From assembly GCF_900105765.1 (NCBI RefSeq), contig NZ_FNTX01000001.1, positions 1,522,387 to 1,586,386 on the forward strand: a stretch of 64,000 bases of DNA, given 5' to 3'. Below the pieces are notes generated by a model. It had not been told where the DNA came from, searched no databases, and worked only from the letters and a program-made list of their open reading frames with translations. Below are positions 26,667 through 37,492 of this stretch, piece by piece; within the stretch, counting starts at the first letter, position 1; every line of letters starts with the position of its first letter. This DNA is from Ruania alba. GTDB lineage: Bacteria; Actinomycetota; Actinomycetes; Actinomycetales; Beutenbergiaceae. Made by a program: the position numbers and the translations under genes.

Positions 26667-27766
26667 CCACCGCGAGCCAGGTGCACGCCCGGGTACCGGT
26701 GCGTGCCGAGCACGAGTACGACGTGCTCATCGGCACCGATCTGCTGGCCGAGCTCCCCGCCCTGGTGGGCGAGGCGGCGCGGGTGTTCCTGATGCACCCG
26801 CCTTCGCTGAGCGCGCGGGCCCGCGAGGTGGCCGGCACTCTCACCGAGGCCGGTTATCAGGTGGTCACCGAGGAACTTCCCGACGGCGAGCAGGCCAAGA
26901 CGGCCGAGACCGCTGCCCGGTGCTGGGCCTCGCTCGGGCGGGCCGCGTTCACCCGCACCGACGTGGTGATCGGGCTCGGCGGCGGTGCCACCACCGATCT
27001 GGCCGGTTTCGTGGCAGCCACGTGGTTGCGTGGCGTGCGAGTGATCCAGGTGCCCACCACGTTGCTGGCGATGGTCGACGCTGCCGTGGGAGGCAAGACG
27101 GGCATCAACACCGCTGAGGGCAAGAACCTGGTCGGGGCGTTCCACTCACCCTCCGCCGTGGTCTGTGACCTCACCTGGTTGCGCATGCTCGACGCGGTAG
27201 ACCTGCGCGCGGGGATGGCCGAGGTGATCAAGTGCGGCTTCATCGCCGATCCGCGGATCTTGGAGCTCGTCGAGTCCGACCCGGAGGCTGCACTGGTACC
27301 TGATGGCCCGGTGCTGACCGAACTGGTGGAGCGGGCCGTCCGGGTGAAGGCAGAGGTGGTCTCGGCTGACTTGAAGGAGTCCTCGCTGCGCGAGGTACTC
27401 AACTACGGGCACACGTTCGGCCACGCGATCGAGCTGCACGAGGGCTTTCGGTGGCGCCATGGCGAAGCAGTGGCGGTCGGCATGGTGTTCGTCGCCGAGC
27501 TCGCCCATCGGGCCGGGCTGATCGACGCCGAGCTCGCCGAGCGGCACCGGCATGTGCTGGACCTGGTCGGACTGCCGACCCGCTACCGGGCAGGTACATG
27601 GGATGCGCTGCGCACCGCGATGAGCCGGGACAAGAAGACCCGGGGGGCGACGCTACGGTTCGTGGTGCTGGAAGGACTGGCTCGGCCGACCCGGTTGACC
27701 GGCCCGGACCCGGCCCTGTTGGAGGCCAGCTACGCCGCGATCAGCGAGGGGAGCGATGATGACTGA
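26663..27766 (+). CDS. aroB: 3-dehydroquinate synthase
   Basis: Converts DAHP to 3-dehydroquinate using NAD and a divalent metal. 367 residues. Visible are the [18 protein letters not shown] nucleotide loop, [19 protein letters not shown], the metal ligand region AEVIKCGFI and [12 protein letters not shown]. The start overlaps the aroK stop, and aroQ starts 11 bp before its end, so aroK-aroB-aroQ form one tightly coupled unit. Confidence 0.97.
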   Translation: MTTASQVHARVPVRAEHEYDVLIGTDLLAELPALVGEAARVFLMHPPSLSARAREVAGTLTEAGYQVVTEELPDGEQAKTAETAARCWASLGRAAFTRTDVVIGLGGGATTDLAGFVAATWLRGVRVIQVPTTLLAMVDAAVGGKTGINTAEGKNLVGAFHSPSAVVCDLTWLRMLDAVDLRAGMAEVIKCGFIADPRILELVESDPEAALVPDGPVLTELVERAVRVKAEVVSADLKESSLREVLNYGHTFGHAIELHEGFRWRHGEAVAVGMVFVAELAHRAGLIDAELAERHRHVLDLVGLPTRYRAGTWDALRTAMSRDKKTRGATLRFVVLEGLARPTRLTGPDPALLEASYAAISEGSDDD

Positions 27767-28196
27767 GGTGCTGGTGCTGAACGGGCCGAACCTGGGCCGC
27801 CTGGGCAGTCGGGAGCCGGACGTATACGGCCATCTCGACCATGCCGCTCTCGTGGACCGAGTGCGCGGATGGGCCGGTCAGCTCGGACTGCGCGTGGAGG
27901 TGCGTCAGAGCGATGACGAGGCCGAGCTGGTGCACTGGTTGCACGAGGCCGTGGACTCCCGGCGTGATGTGGTACTCAATCCTGCGGCCTTCACGCACTA
28001 TTCCTACGCACTGCGGGACGCTGCTGCGCAGGTCACCACGGGCGGTCTGCGGCTGATCGAGGTGCATCTGAGCAACCCCGCGGCACGGGAGCGGTTCCGG
28101 CACACGAGCGTGATCGGGGGCGTCGCGACAGGCACGGTCGCCGGTTTCGGGGTGGCCTCCTACCGACTGGCGCTACACGCGCTCGCTGGGGAATGA
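27756..28196 (+). CDS. aroQ: type II 3-dehydroquinate dehydratase
   Basis: Dehydrates 3-dehydroquinate. 146 residues, normal for the dodecameric type II enzyme. [18 protein letters not shown] at the N-terminus, the active-site [15 protein letters not shown], and [17 protein letters not shown] are all typical. It starts at ATG 27756 or the adjacent ATG 27759, overlapping aroB. It is the last gene of the aro operon. Confidence 0.97.
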   Translation: MMTEVLVLNGPNLGRLGSREPDVYGHLDHAALVDRVRGWAGQLGLRVEVRQSDDEAELVHWLHEAVDSRRDVVLNPAAFTHYSYALRDAAAQVTTGGLRLIEVHLSNPAARERFRHTSVIGGVATGTVAGFGVASYRLALHALAGE

Positions 28197-28203
28197 CAGG
28201 GAC

Positions 28204-28265
28204 TTGATCCCCTCCTATCAACCCCTAGGCATTGATAGATAGAGATCAAGCACATACCATTGATC
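28204..28265 (+). promoter_or_regulatory. operator array over a leaderless promoter of the SatD-like gene
   Basis: Five alternating half-sites start at 28204 (TTGATC), 28216 (TATCAA), 28232 (TTGATA), 28244 (GATCAA) and 28260 (TTGATC), spaced 12, 16, 12 and 16 bp. They form 18-bp palindromes TTGATM-N6-KATCAA repeated every 28 bp. The third half-site doubles as a -35 (TTGATA), followed by exactly 17 bp and a -10 TACCAT (28255-28260). The ATG is at 28267, 6 nt after the -10. Bound regulator would block the promoter. Confidence 0.75.
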
Positions 28266-28266
28266 C

Positions 28267-28884
28267 ATGTTCGTCATCACCGCTGACCAGGACGACTCGC
28301 GACGCAGTAGCGATCGAGTGCCGGCCCTGCTCGCCGCACTCGTCGACCTCACCCACGACGTCGATGGAGTCGCCCTCCCGTTCGAGCGGACGGTCGGCGA
28401 CGAGGTCCAGGGTGTGCTCACCGATGCAGGCACCACACTGACGATTGCCCTCGCGCTGCAGCGACGGCAGGAGTGGAGTGTGGGCATCGGAGTGGGTACT
28501 GTGCACACTCCGCTCGCAGAGACGGCACGAGCCTCCACCGGGCCCGCGTTCCTGCACGCCCGGGACGCCGTGGAGCGAGCCAAGGGCCGGACTGTCCCGG
28601 TCCCGATCGCCCTCGCTGCGGCCGATCCCGCACCCGCAGCGGAGTGCGAGGCGCTGCTGCACCTGATCACGACCGTGGTGCGACGCCGTTCTGACGCCGG
28701 GTGGGAGGCCGTCGATCTGCTCGCCTCGGGCAGCCGCACAGCCAAGGACGTGGCGGAGGAGCTCGGGATCAGTCCCCAGGCAGTGAGTAGCCGGCTCCGC
28801 ACCGCGATGTGGGAAGAGGAGCGCGCGGTGCACCCGCTCGCGGTGCGCCTCCTCGCTGATCTGGACTCCGCCACGGCAGGATGA
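28267..28884 (+). CDS. SatD-like protein with C-terminal helix-turn-helix
   Basis: 205 residues. The N-terminal ~130 residues match the SatD family (FVITADQDDSRRS, FERTVGDEVQGVL, WSVGIGVGTVHTPL, STGPAFLHARDAVE). The C-terminus has a sigma-70 region 4-like HTH (TAKDVAEELGISPQAVSSRLR). Biochemical role is unknown. The HTH and the operator array at its own promoter suggest an autoregulated transcription factor. Stop overlaps the start of a membrane protein gene (ATGA), so the two act together. Confidence 0.8.
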   Translation: MFVITADQDDSRRSSDRVPALLAALVDLTHDVDGVALPFERTVGDEVQGVLTDAGTTLTIALALQRRQEWSVGIGVGTVHTPLAETARASTGPAFLHARDAVERAKGRTVPVPIALAAADPAPAAECEALLHLITTVVRRRSDAGWEAVDLLASGSRTAKDVAEELGISPQAVSSRLRTAMWEEERAVHPLAVRLLADLDSATAG

Positions 28885-29354
28885 TCACCATGTCGGTCAC
28901 ACAGGTACTCCTCACGATCGCGGTGGTCCTCGGCGCCCTCGCACTCTCCGCTGCGCTCGGGGCGCCACTGACCAGTTGGCTGCTCGCACGGATGACTCGC
29001 GGCAGCACAGCACAGTCCAACGGAACACACGCCCCGGACGAGGGCGGCGAGGAAGGGGCGGACGCGCCCTCCGATCCGCGTACCCCGGAGGAGGCGCTGC
29101 GGGGTGGCCTCTGGATCGGAATCCTGGAACGCCTCGCCATCACCGGGTGCATCCTGGTCGGTTACCCTGCCGGAATCGCCGTCGTCGTGGCGATCAAAGG
29201 CCTCGGTCGGTTTCGCACGCTGGGCGGGCAGTCCGGCGTCCGGGGCGGGGAGGCCGGCGTCTCTGAGCGATTCCTGGTCGGCACGCTGACGTCGTTCCTG
29301 TGGGCGTGCGGCATCGGTATCGGGGGTGTCGGCCTGCTGGGGCTGATCTCCTGA
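28881..29354 (+). CDS. membrane protein partner of the SatD-like regulator
   Basis: 157 residues with an N-terminal hydrophobic helix (about 9-38), a polar acidic linker (45-73) and two or three C-terminal helices (82-104, 133-156). The block GGLWIGILERLAITGCILVGYP with AIKGLGRF and a GTL...W tail is similar to the C-terminal part of DUF3307-type membrane proteins that often sit beside satD. Function is unknown. It starts at ATG 28881 or 28890. Confidence 0.7.
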   Translation: MITMSVTQVLLTIAVVLGALALSAALGAPLTSWLLARMTRGSTAQSNGTHAPDEGGEEGADAPSDPRTPEEALRGGLWIGILERLAITGCILVGYPAGIAVVVAIKGLGRFRTLGGQSGVRGGEAGVSERFLVGTLTSFLWACGIGIGGVGLLGLIS

Positions 29355-29402
29355 CCTGCGAGCCTGGTGCCGGTCCTGGTGCTGGCAGCCGAGCGGGCAC
29401 GT

Positions 29403-29408
29403 TACCCT
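29403..29408 (+). promoter_or_regulatory. putative efp -10 box (TACCCT)
   Basis: TACCCT about 75 nt upstream of the efp GTG, in the 128-bp spacer after the membrane protein gene. Confidence 0.4.
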
Positions 29409-29482
29409 GAGCGGGCGCACATGAGGAGTTCGTGCTGTTCGCCGACTCCCGACGCCCCACCGAACACAGCAGAGGAACCCGC

Positions 29483-30046
29483 GTGGCAACGACCAACGAC
29501 CTGAAGAACGGCACCGTGCTCAACCTCGACGGACAGCTCTGGTCCGTCGTGGAGTTCCAGCACGTCAAGCCCGGCAAGGGGCCGGCGTTCGTGCGGACCA
29601 AGCTCAAGGGTGTGCTGTCCGGCAAGGTCGTCTCCAAGACGTTCAACGCGGGCGTGAAGGTCGAGACGGCGAACGTGGACCGCCGCGACATGCAGTACCT
29701 GTACGCCGACGGCACCGGCTACGTCTTCATGGACACCAGCGACTACGAGCAGCTCATTCTGCCCGCCGACATCGTCGGGGATGCAGCGAACTTCCTCCTC
29801 GAGGGTGCCGAGGCGATCGTGGCCCTGCACGAAGAGACGCCGCTGTACGTCGAGCTGCCCACCTCGGTGGTCATGGAGATCACCTACACCGAGCCAGGCC
29901 TGCAGGGGGACCGCTCCTCCGCCGGAACCAAGCCCGCCACGATCGAGACCGGCTACCAGATCCAGGTGCCGCTGTTCGTCGAGGCCGGCACCAAGGTGAA
30001 GGTGGACACCCGGTCGGGTGACTACCTCGGCCGCGTCAACGACTGA
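29483..30046 (+). CDS. efp: translation elongation factor P
   Basis: Binds the ribosome to relieve stalling at consecutive prolines. 187 residues with three OB/KOW domains. The tip of the domain I loop is KPGKGPA with Lys at residue 32, the position modified in many bacteria; no modification enzyme gene is in this window. The conserved EFP signature is [30 protein letters not shown] 29483 follows AGAGGAACC; the frame extends upstream without similarity. nusB follows 11 bp downstream. Confidence 0.97.
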   Translation: MATTNDLKNGTVLNLDGQLWSVVEFQHVKPGKGPAFVRTKLKGVLSGKVVSKTFNAGVKVETANVDRRDMQYLYADGTGYVFMDTSDYEQLILPADIVGDAANFLLEGAEAIVALHEETPLYVELPTSVVMEITYTEPGLQGDRSSAGTKPATIETGYQIQVPLFVEAGTKVKVDTRSGDYLGRVND

Positions 30047-30057
30047 GGGCACCCCCG

Positions 30058-30501
30058 ATGCCCGCACGCACCAAAGCGCGCAAACGCGCGGTCGACGTCC
30101 TATACGAGGCTGACCAACGCGCCGTCGTGGCCGGTACCGACCCTGGGCGGCCCACCCCGGTCTCGGTGCTCGCCGAACGGATCACCGACCCGGGCACGCA
30201 GGCCGCATTGCCCGAGTACGCGGTGGAGATCGTCGAAGGGTTCGCTGCGCACGCGGAGCGGATCGATGAGGTGCTGTCCAGCTTCTCCCAAGGCTGGACG
30301 CTGGAACGGATGCCGACCGTGGATCGTGCCATCCTGCGGGTGGGTGCCTGGGAGGTCCTCTACAACGACGACGTCCCGGACGCCGTCGCGATCGATGAGG
30401 CGGTGGGCCTGGCCCGCAGCCTGAGCACCGACGAATCCCCAGGGTTCGTGAACGGACTGCTCGGACGAATCTCCGAGCTGGGACCGAGCCTGGTGGACTG
30501 A
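30058..30501 (+). CDS. nusB: transcription antitermination factor NusB
   Basis: Binds boxA RNA with S10 in rRNA antitermination. 147 residues, all-helical. The N-terminus has the Arg-rich ARTKARKRAVDVLYEADQR, and the C-terminus PDAVAIDEAVGLARSLSTDESPGFVNGLLGRI is diagnostic. It is next to efp, as in most bacteria, and precedes the MFS/PLP pair and the pyr operon. Confidence 0.96.
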   Translation: MPARTKARKRAVDVLYEADQRAVVAGTDPGRPTPVSVLAERITDPGTQAALPEYAVEIVEGFAAHAERIDEVLSSFSQGWTLERMPTVDRAILRVGAWEVLYNDDVPDAVAIDEAVGLARSLSTDESPGFVNGLLGRISELGPSLVD

Positions 30502-30502
30502 C

Positions 30503-31864
30503 GTGGCCTCCCCGTCCGCACCCGCCGTCGGTACGCTGCCGCGCGGGGTGCGGACGAGTTATGCGATCGGCTCGGTCGGTACCGGTGGGTTCGGCACCCT
30601 GCCGGGGCTGGTCCTCAGCTACTACCTGACCGACACGCTCGGCATCGGTGCTGGGATCGCCTCGCTGATGGTCACCGTGCCGAAGGTGTGGGACGTGCTG
30701 GTGGACCCGTTCGTGGGTCGCCTCAGTGATACCAGTGCCCGACGGCGGGGCTCGCGAACTGCGTTCATGCTCGCCGGGGCACTCACGCTGCCGGTGGCGT
30801 TCGTACTGCTGTTCGCAGCGCCGGGCACCGGGGTGCCCGCTGCCGCCTGGGTGGTCGCAGCCTTCCTGCTCGCCACCACCGCCTTCTCGTTGTTCCAGGT
30901 GCCCTACATCGCTCTTCCGGCCGAGCTGGCGCACACGCCGCAGGCGCGCACCCGCCTGCTGGCTCCCCGGATCGCGGTGCTCGCGCTGGCGATCCTCGCG
31001 TTCGGTGCGGGTGGGCCGATGGTGCGCGACGCGGCGGGGTCCGGACGCACCGGATACCTGGTGATGGCGGTGGTGTGCGGGCTCGTGATGGGCGTCGGCA
31101 TGCTGGTGGCCGCGCTCGGCGCCGGTCGAGCCGGAGCACGAACACAGCCGCGGCAGGTGGCCGGGGCCGCACCCGCACCGGGGGCGGCCCGGGCGGGACT
31201 GGCCGCGCTCCGCGAGTCGGCCCCGCTGCGCGCACTGCTGAGCACCTTCGTGCTGCAAGCGCTGGCCACCGGGGCGATGCTCGCCGCGGCCCAGTACGTG
31301 GCGACCTACGTGCTGGGTGAGGAGTCCGCCGTCACGTTCCTGTTCGTGGCGCTCGTGGCACCGGCGCTGCTGGTGATGGTGCCCGCGCGCCGGGTGGCCG
31401 ACCGGATTGGCAAGCGGACCGCGTTCGTCGCCAGCACGGTGTTGTTCGCCGCAGCCACCGCATCGCTGACGCTGATGAGCGTGCACGTGGGGTGGTGGGT
31501 GTATGCCGCCGTCGGACTCGCCGGCATCGCCTATGCCGGGATGCAGCTCTACCCGCTGGCGATGCTGCCGGACGTCATCGCAGCGGACCGGGCCGTGCGC
31601 GAGGACGGACCCGAACGTGCCGGGGTGATTGCCGGGATCTGGACAGCAGGGGAGACGGGTGGCCTCGCCCTAGGACCCACACTCGCCCTCGTGGTGCTGG
31701 CGGTGAGTGGCTTCGTCTCCCGCACCGGTGGCGCCCCGCTGCCCCAACCCGCGAGCGCCCTGCTGGGCGTAGTCCTCATCTTCAGCGTGCTCCCGGCCGC
31801 ACTGGCCCTCTGCTCGCTGATTCCACTGTCCCGTTACCGTCTCACCGATGGGGAGACCTCATGA
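30503..31864 (+). CDS. MFS transporter, glycoside-pentoside-hexuronide (MFS_2) type
   Basis: 453 residues with about twelve membrane helices. The N-terminal block LSYYLTDTLGIGAGIASLM and DVLVDPFVGRLSDTSARRRGSR is typical of the GPH/MFS_2 group, which includes sodium-coupled sugar symporters and the MFSD2 lysolipid transporters. The start is GTG 30503, right after nusB. Its stop overlaps the start of a sphingosine-phosphate-lyase-like gene, so substrate and enzyme may be linked. Substrate is unknown. Confidence 0.85.
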   Translation: MASPSAPAVGTLPRGVRTSYAIGSVGTGGFGTLPGLVLSYYLTDTLGIGAGIASLMVTVPKVWDVLVDPFVGRLSDTSARRRGSRTAFMLAGALTLPVAFVLLFAAPGTGVPAAAWVVAAFLLATTAFSLFQVPYIALPAELAHTPQARTRLLAPRIAVLALAILAFGAGGPMVRDAAGSGRTGYLVMAVVCGLVMGVGMLVAALGAGRAGARTQPRQVAGAAPAPGAARAGLAALRESAPLRALLSTFVLQALATGAMLAAAQYVATYVLGEESAVTFLFVALVAPALLVMVPARRVADRIGKRTAFVASTVLFAAATASLTLMSVHVGWWVYAAVGLAGIAYAGMQLYPLAMLPDVIAADRAVREDGPERAGVIAGIWTAGETGGLALGPTLALVVLAVSGFVSRTGGAPLPQPASALLGVVLIFSVLPAALALCSLIPLSRYRLTDGETS

Positions 31865-33318
31865 TCGAGCCGCAGTCATCGGCGTCCGTGCTGGACGCGC
31901 TCACCCAGATCCGGGCCACCGACCCGCCGACGCACGGTGGGCGGGTGCTCTCCTACGTCTACGACCACGGCCGACCCGAGCTGGACGAGCTCGCCGCACG
32001 GGCGGCGACGATGTTCCTGCCGGTGAATGGACTGGATCCGACTACGTTCGCCTCGGTGGCGGTGCTCGAACGTGAGCTGGTCGCCTTCACACGTGCGGTG
32101 CTGCACGGCGACGAGACTGTGGTCGGCTCGGTCACCTCGGGGGGCACGGAGTCCTGCCTGCTCGCCGTGAAGTCCGCGCGGGACCGCTGGGTCGCAGCCC
32201 ATCAGGGCGACCCGGAGGCCGGCATGCCCCACCTCGTCCTGCCGAGCACCGCGCACCCGGCGTTCCGCAAGGCGGCGCACTATCTCGGCCTCACGCGCAC
32301 CGACGTCCCGGTCGACCCCAGCACTGGTGCGGTGGACGCCCAGGCCATGCTCTCCGCCGTCGGGGAATCCACGGCGCTGGTGGTGCTGAGTGCACCGAAC
32401 TATCCGTTCGGCACCATGGACCCGATCGCTGAGGTGGCCCCCGCGCTCGCCGAACGCGACGTCCCCCTGCACGTGGACGCCTGCGTCGGCGGCTGGCTGC
32501 TGCCGTGGTGGCCCGGCCAGGAGCAGGTGTGGGATTTTGCCGTTCCTGGGGTCACCTCGATCTCCACCGACCTGCACAAGTACGGCTACGCCCCCAAGGG
32601 AGCCTCGGTGGTGCTCTACCGCGGCCGGGACCGGCATCGGGCGCAGTACTACGCCACCACCGAGTGGCCCGGCTATCCAGTGGTGAACCCGACTGTGCTC
32701 GGTTCCCGCTCGGCCACCTCGCTCGCCGCCGCCTGGGCGGTGACCCGCGCACTCGGCACCTCCGGGTATGCCGAGCTCGTGCAGCAGACCGCCCACGCTA
32801 CTGCGGCCGTGCGCAAGGCGCTCAGCGGGATCAGCGGCCTGTCCGTGGTGGGTCGCCCCGCTGCCGCCCTGCTCGCCGTGGCGGCCGATCCGGATCGGGC
32901 ACCCGCCCACCAGGTGGACCCGTTCGCCCTGGTGGACGCGGTGCGACGGCGCGGCTTCCTGCTCCAGGCGCAGCCGGCGTTCCGGCAGGAGGACGGCACG
33001 ACGCTTCCGCGGACTGCGCACCTGACGTTGACGCCGGTGACCGACCATGTCACCCGGGACCTGGTGGCCGCGCTGCGTGCCGGCGCTGACGAGGTGCGCG
33101 GGTTGTCACCGCGACCGCCCGATCCTGACCTGGTCGGGCGGGTGGCCGCTGACGGCCTCCCCGACGAGATGGCACCGGTGCTGGCCACTCTGGAGGCGAT
33201 GGACAGCACGGCCGCACCCGAGGCACTGGTCGGGCTGCTCGCCTCCGTGATCGACCCTGACGTGGTCTTCGGCACATCCGGGCGGGGCGAGGGCGCCGGA
33301 CCTCCCGGTGACCGCTAG
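31861..33318 (+). CDS. PLP-dependent lyase, sphingosine-1-phosphate lyase-like
   Basis: Fold-type I PLP enzyme of 485 residues. TVTSGGTESCLLAVKSARD is the phosphate-binding loop region, HVDACVGGWLLPW holds the cofactor Asp, and SISTDLHKYGYAPKGASVVLY holds the Schiff-base Lys. The latter two closely match sphingosine-1-phosphate lyases rather than ordinary aspartate aminotransferases. No N-terminal membrane helix, as in bacterial members. The C-terminal ~60 residues are an added helical tail. ATG 31861 overlaps the MFS stop (ATGA). Substrate is probably a phosphorylated or free amino-alcohol or amine; not provable here. Confidence 0.82.
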   Translation: MIEPQSSASVLDALTQIRATDPPTHGGRVLSYVYDHGRPELDELAARAATMFLPVNGLDPTTFASVAVLERELVAFTRAVLHGDETVVGSVTSGGTESCLLAVKSARDRWVAAHQGDPEAGMPHLVLPSTAHPAFRKAAHYLGLTRTDVPVDPSTGAVDAQAMLSAVGESTALVVLSAPNYPFGTMDPIAEVAPALAERDVPLHVDACVGGWLLPWWPGQEQVWDFAVPGVTSISTDLHKYGYAPKGASVVLYRGRDRHRAQYYATTEWPGYPVVNPTVLGSRSATSLAAAWAVTRALGTSGYAELVQQTAHATAAVRKALSGISGLSVVGRPAAALLAVAADPDRAPAHQVDPFALVDAVRRRGFLLQAQPAFRQEDGTTLPRTAHLTLTPVTDHVTRDLVAALRAGADEVRGLSPRPPDPDLVGRVAADGLPDEMAPVLATLEAMDSTAAPEALVGLLASVIDPDVVFGTSGRGEGAGPPGDR

Positions 33319-33338
33319 AGTGGTCACTCGGCACGCAA

Positions 33339-34907
<1,569 letters not shown>

Positions 34908-34911
<4 letters not shown>

Positions 34912-36245
34912 CCGCCTACCTCATCCGTGGGGCCACGCTGCCGGACGGCACGACCACCGACCTGCTCCTGGCCGATGGCGCTATCGCCGCGATCGGTACC
35001 GGCGCTGCAGCTGCCGCCGACGGTGTGGCCGAACTGGTCACCGTCGAGGGGGAGGGGCTGATCGCCCTGCCCGGGCTGGTCGATCTGCACACCCACCTGC
35101 GCGAACCGGGCCGCGAGGACGCCGAGACGGTCGCCTCTGGGACCCGGGCGGCCGCCGTCGGCGGTTTCACCTGTGTGCACGCGATGGCGAACACCACCCC
35201 GGTGGCCGACACCGCCGGTGTGGTGGAGCAGGTCTGGCGGCTGGGCCGGGACGCCGGCTGGGCCGAGGTGCGCCCGGTGGGCGCGGTCACCGTGGGCCTG
35301 GCGGGCACTCAGCTCGCCGAGCTGGGTGCGATGGCCGAGTCCGCCGCCCGAGTCCGTGTGTTCTCCGATGACGGCATCTGTGTGCACGACCCGGTGCTGA
35401 TGCGCCGCGCGCTCGAGTACGTGAAGTCCTTCGACGGCGTGGTGGCCCAGCACGCGCAAGAGCCTCGCCTGACCGAGGGCGCACTGATGCACGAAGGGAT
35501 CGTCTCCGCCGAGCTCGGCCTCACCGGGTGGCCGGCCGTGGCCGAGGAGGCGATCGTCGCGCGGGACGTGCTGCTTGCCGAACATGTCGGATCGCGGGTG
35601 CACATCTGCCACCTGTCCACCGCCGGCTCGGTGGACATCGTGCGGTGGGCGAAGGCGCGAGGGATCAACGTGACCGCTGAGGTCACCCCGCACCACCTGG
35701 TGCTCACCGACGAGAAGATCCGCGACTACGACCCGCAGTTCAAGGTGAACCCGCCGCTGCGGACCGCCGAGGACGTCGACGCGGTGCGCACAGGCCTGGC
35801 CGACGGCACCATCGATATCGTCGCCACCGACCATGCCCCGCACCCCAGCGAGGACAAGGACTGCGAGTTCGCCGCCGCCGCCATGGGGATGACCGGACTG
35901 GAGACCGCGCTCTCGGTCGTGATCGAGACGATGGTCAACGACGACGCACGCGACTTCGACTGGGCCGACGTGGCACGCACCATGTCCACGGCACCCGCCC
36001 GGATCGGGCGCGTGGCTGACCAGGGCCGACCGATCGCCGTCGGCGAGCCCGCCCACCTGACCCTGGTGGACCCGACCGCCCGGTGGACGGTGGACCCCGC
36101 CGCGCTGCGCACGGCCAGCGAGAACACGCCGTTCGCGGCGCGCGAGCTCCCCGGGAGCGTGCGCGCCACGTTCTACCGCGGCAGAGCCACCGTGCTGGAC
36201 GGCGAGCCCGTCGAGCGCTCCGGAGACCGGACCCCCACCGCATGA
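34908..36245 (+). CDS. pyrC: dihydroorotase (class I)
   Basis: Zn-dependent amidohydrolase closing the dihydroorotate ring. 445 residues. Metal ligands in [10 protein letters not shown], the His in HICHLST and the catalytic Asp in [12 protein letters not shown] are visible, with MANTTPVAD binding the substrate. ATG 34908 overlaps the pyrB stop. Class I dihydroorotases commonly associate with PyrB. Confidence 0.97.
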
Positions 36246-37492
36246 CGACCCCGCCGCTGACGAAGGATCACACCGTGCCCGTGACGCACTCACCCTCTGG
36301 ATCGACATCTCCTACCCAGGGCGGCGACGACCGCGCGTGGTTGGTGCTCGAGGACGGCACCGTGCTGCGCGGCCGAGCATACGGGGCGCGTGGCGCCACG
36401 TTCGGCGAGATCGTCTTCTCCACCGGGATGACCGGCTACCAGGAGACGCTCACCGATCCGTCCTACCACCAGCAGATCGTGGTGATGACCGCCCCGCACA
36501 TCGGCAACACCGGCGTCAACGACGAGGATGCCGAGTCCGATCGGATCTGGGTCTCCGGGTATGTGCTGCGTGACCCTGCCCGCCGTGCCTCGAACTGGCG
36601 CTCCGAGCGGAGCCTGGAGGCCGAGTTGGAGGCGCAGGGCATCGTCTCGATCGCCGAGGTGGACACGCGTGCCCTCACGCGTCATCTGCGCGAAGGCGGG
36701 GTGCTGCGGGCCGGCATCTTCTCCGGCGACTCCCTGCCGGAGACCTCCGGCCCTCGCGCCGAACAGGACCTGCTCGACCAGGTACTCGCCTCACCGCCGA
36801 TGGAGGGGGCGGACCTCTCCGCTGCCGTCACCACGGCGGAGCCGTACGTGGTCGAGCCGACCGGAGAATTCGCCGGGCGGGAGCCGGTGGGCGTGGTCGC
36901 CGCCGTTGACCTGGGGATCAAGGCGATGACACCGCAGCGCATGGCCGAGCGCGGCCTGCGCGTGCACGTGCTGCCGGCCTCGGCCACGCTCGCCGACATC
37001 CGCGCCACGGGAGCGGACGGCGTGTTCTTTTCCAACGGCCCCGGGGACCCGAAGACCGCCGAGCACGCCATCGAGGTGCTCCGCGGTGTGCTGGACGCGA
37101 AGATCCCGTTCTTCGGGATCTGCTTCGGCAACCAGCTCCTCGGCCGGGCGCTCGGGTTCGGCACCTACAAGCTCGGCTACGGCCACCGCGGGATCAACCA
37201 GCCGGTGCAGGACGTGACCACCGGAAAGGTCGAGGTCACCGCGCACAACCACGGGTTCGCCGTCGACGCCCCGATCGGCGCCGAGACCACCGCCCCGCAC
37301 GACGAGCGCTACGGCCGCGTGATCGTCTCCCACGTGGGCCTGAACGACAACGTCGTGGAAGGCCTGCAGTGCCTGGACATCCCGGCGTTCTCGGTGCAGT
37401 ACCACCCCGAGGCGGCCGCCGGGCCGCACGACGCCGCCTACCTGTTCGACCGGTTCGTCGACCTGCTCACCACTGTGAAGGACAACGCCTGA
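36242..37492 (+). CDS. carA: carbamoyl-phosphate synthase small subunit
   Basis: Glutamine amidotransferase subunit that feeds ammonia to CarB. The N-terminal CPSase domain has [15 protein letters not shown]; the class I glutaminase domain has its nucleophile Cys in [12 protein letters not shown] and the His-Glu pair in [14 protein letters not shown] 36242 overlaps the pyrC stop, giving a ~30-residue polar lead-in; GTG 36275 would shorten it. carB starts on the last base of its stop. Confidence 0.97.
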   Translation: MTTPPLTKDHTVPVTHSPSGSTSPTQGGDDRAWLVLEDGTVLRGRAYGARGATFGEIVFSTGMTGYQETLTDPSYHQQIVVMTAPHIGNTGVNDEDAESDRIWVSGYVLRDPARRASNWRSERSLEAELEAQGIVSIAEVDTRALTRHLREGGVLRAGIFSGDSLPETSGPRAEQDLLDQVLASPPMEGADLSAAVTTAEPYVVEPTGEFAGREPVGVVAAVDLGIKAMTPQRMAERGLRVHVLPASATLADIRATGADGVFFSNGPGDPKTAEHAIEVLRGVLDAKIPFFGICFGNQLLGRALGFGTYKLGYGHRGINQPVQDVTTGKVEVTAHNHGFAVDAPIGAETTAPHDERYGRVIVSHVGLNDNVVEGLQCLDIPAFSVQYHPEAAAGPHDAAYLFDRFVDLLTTVKDNA

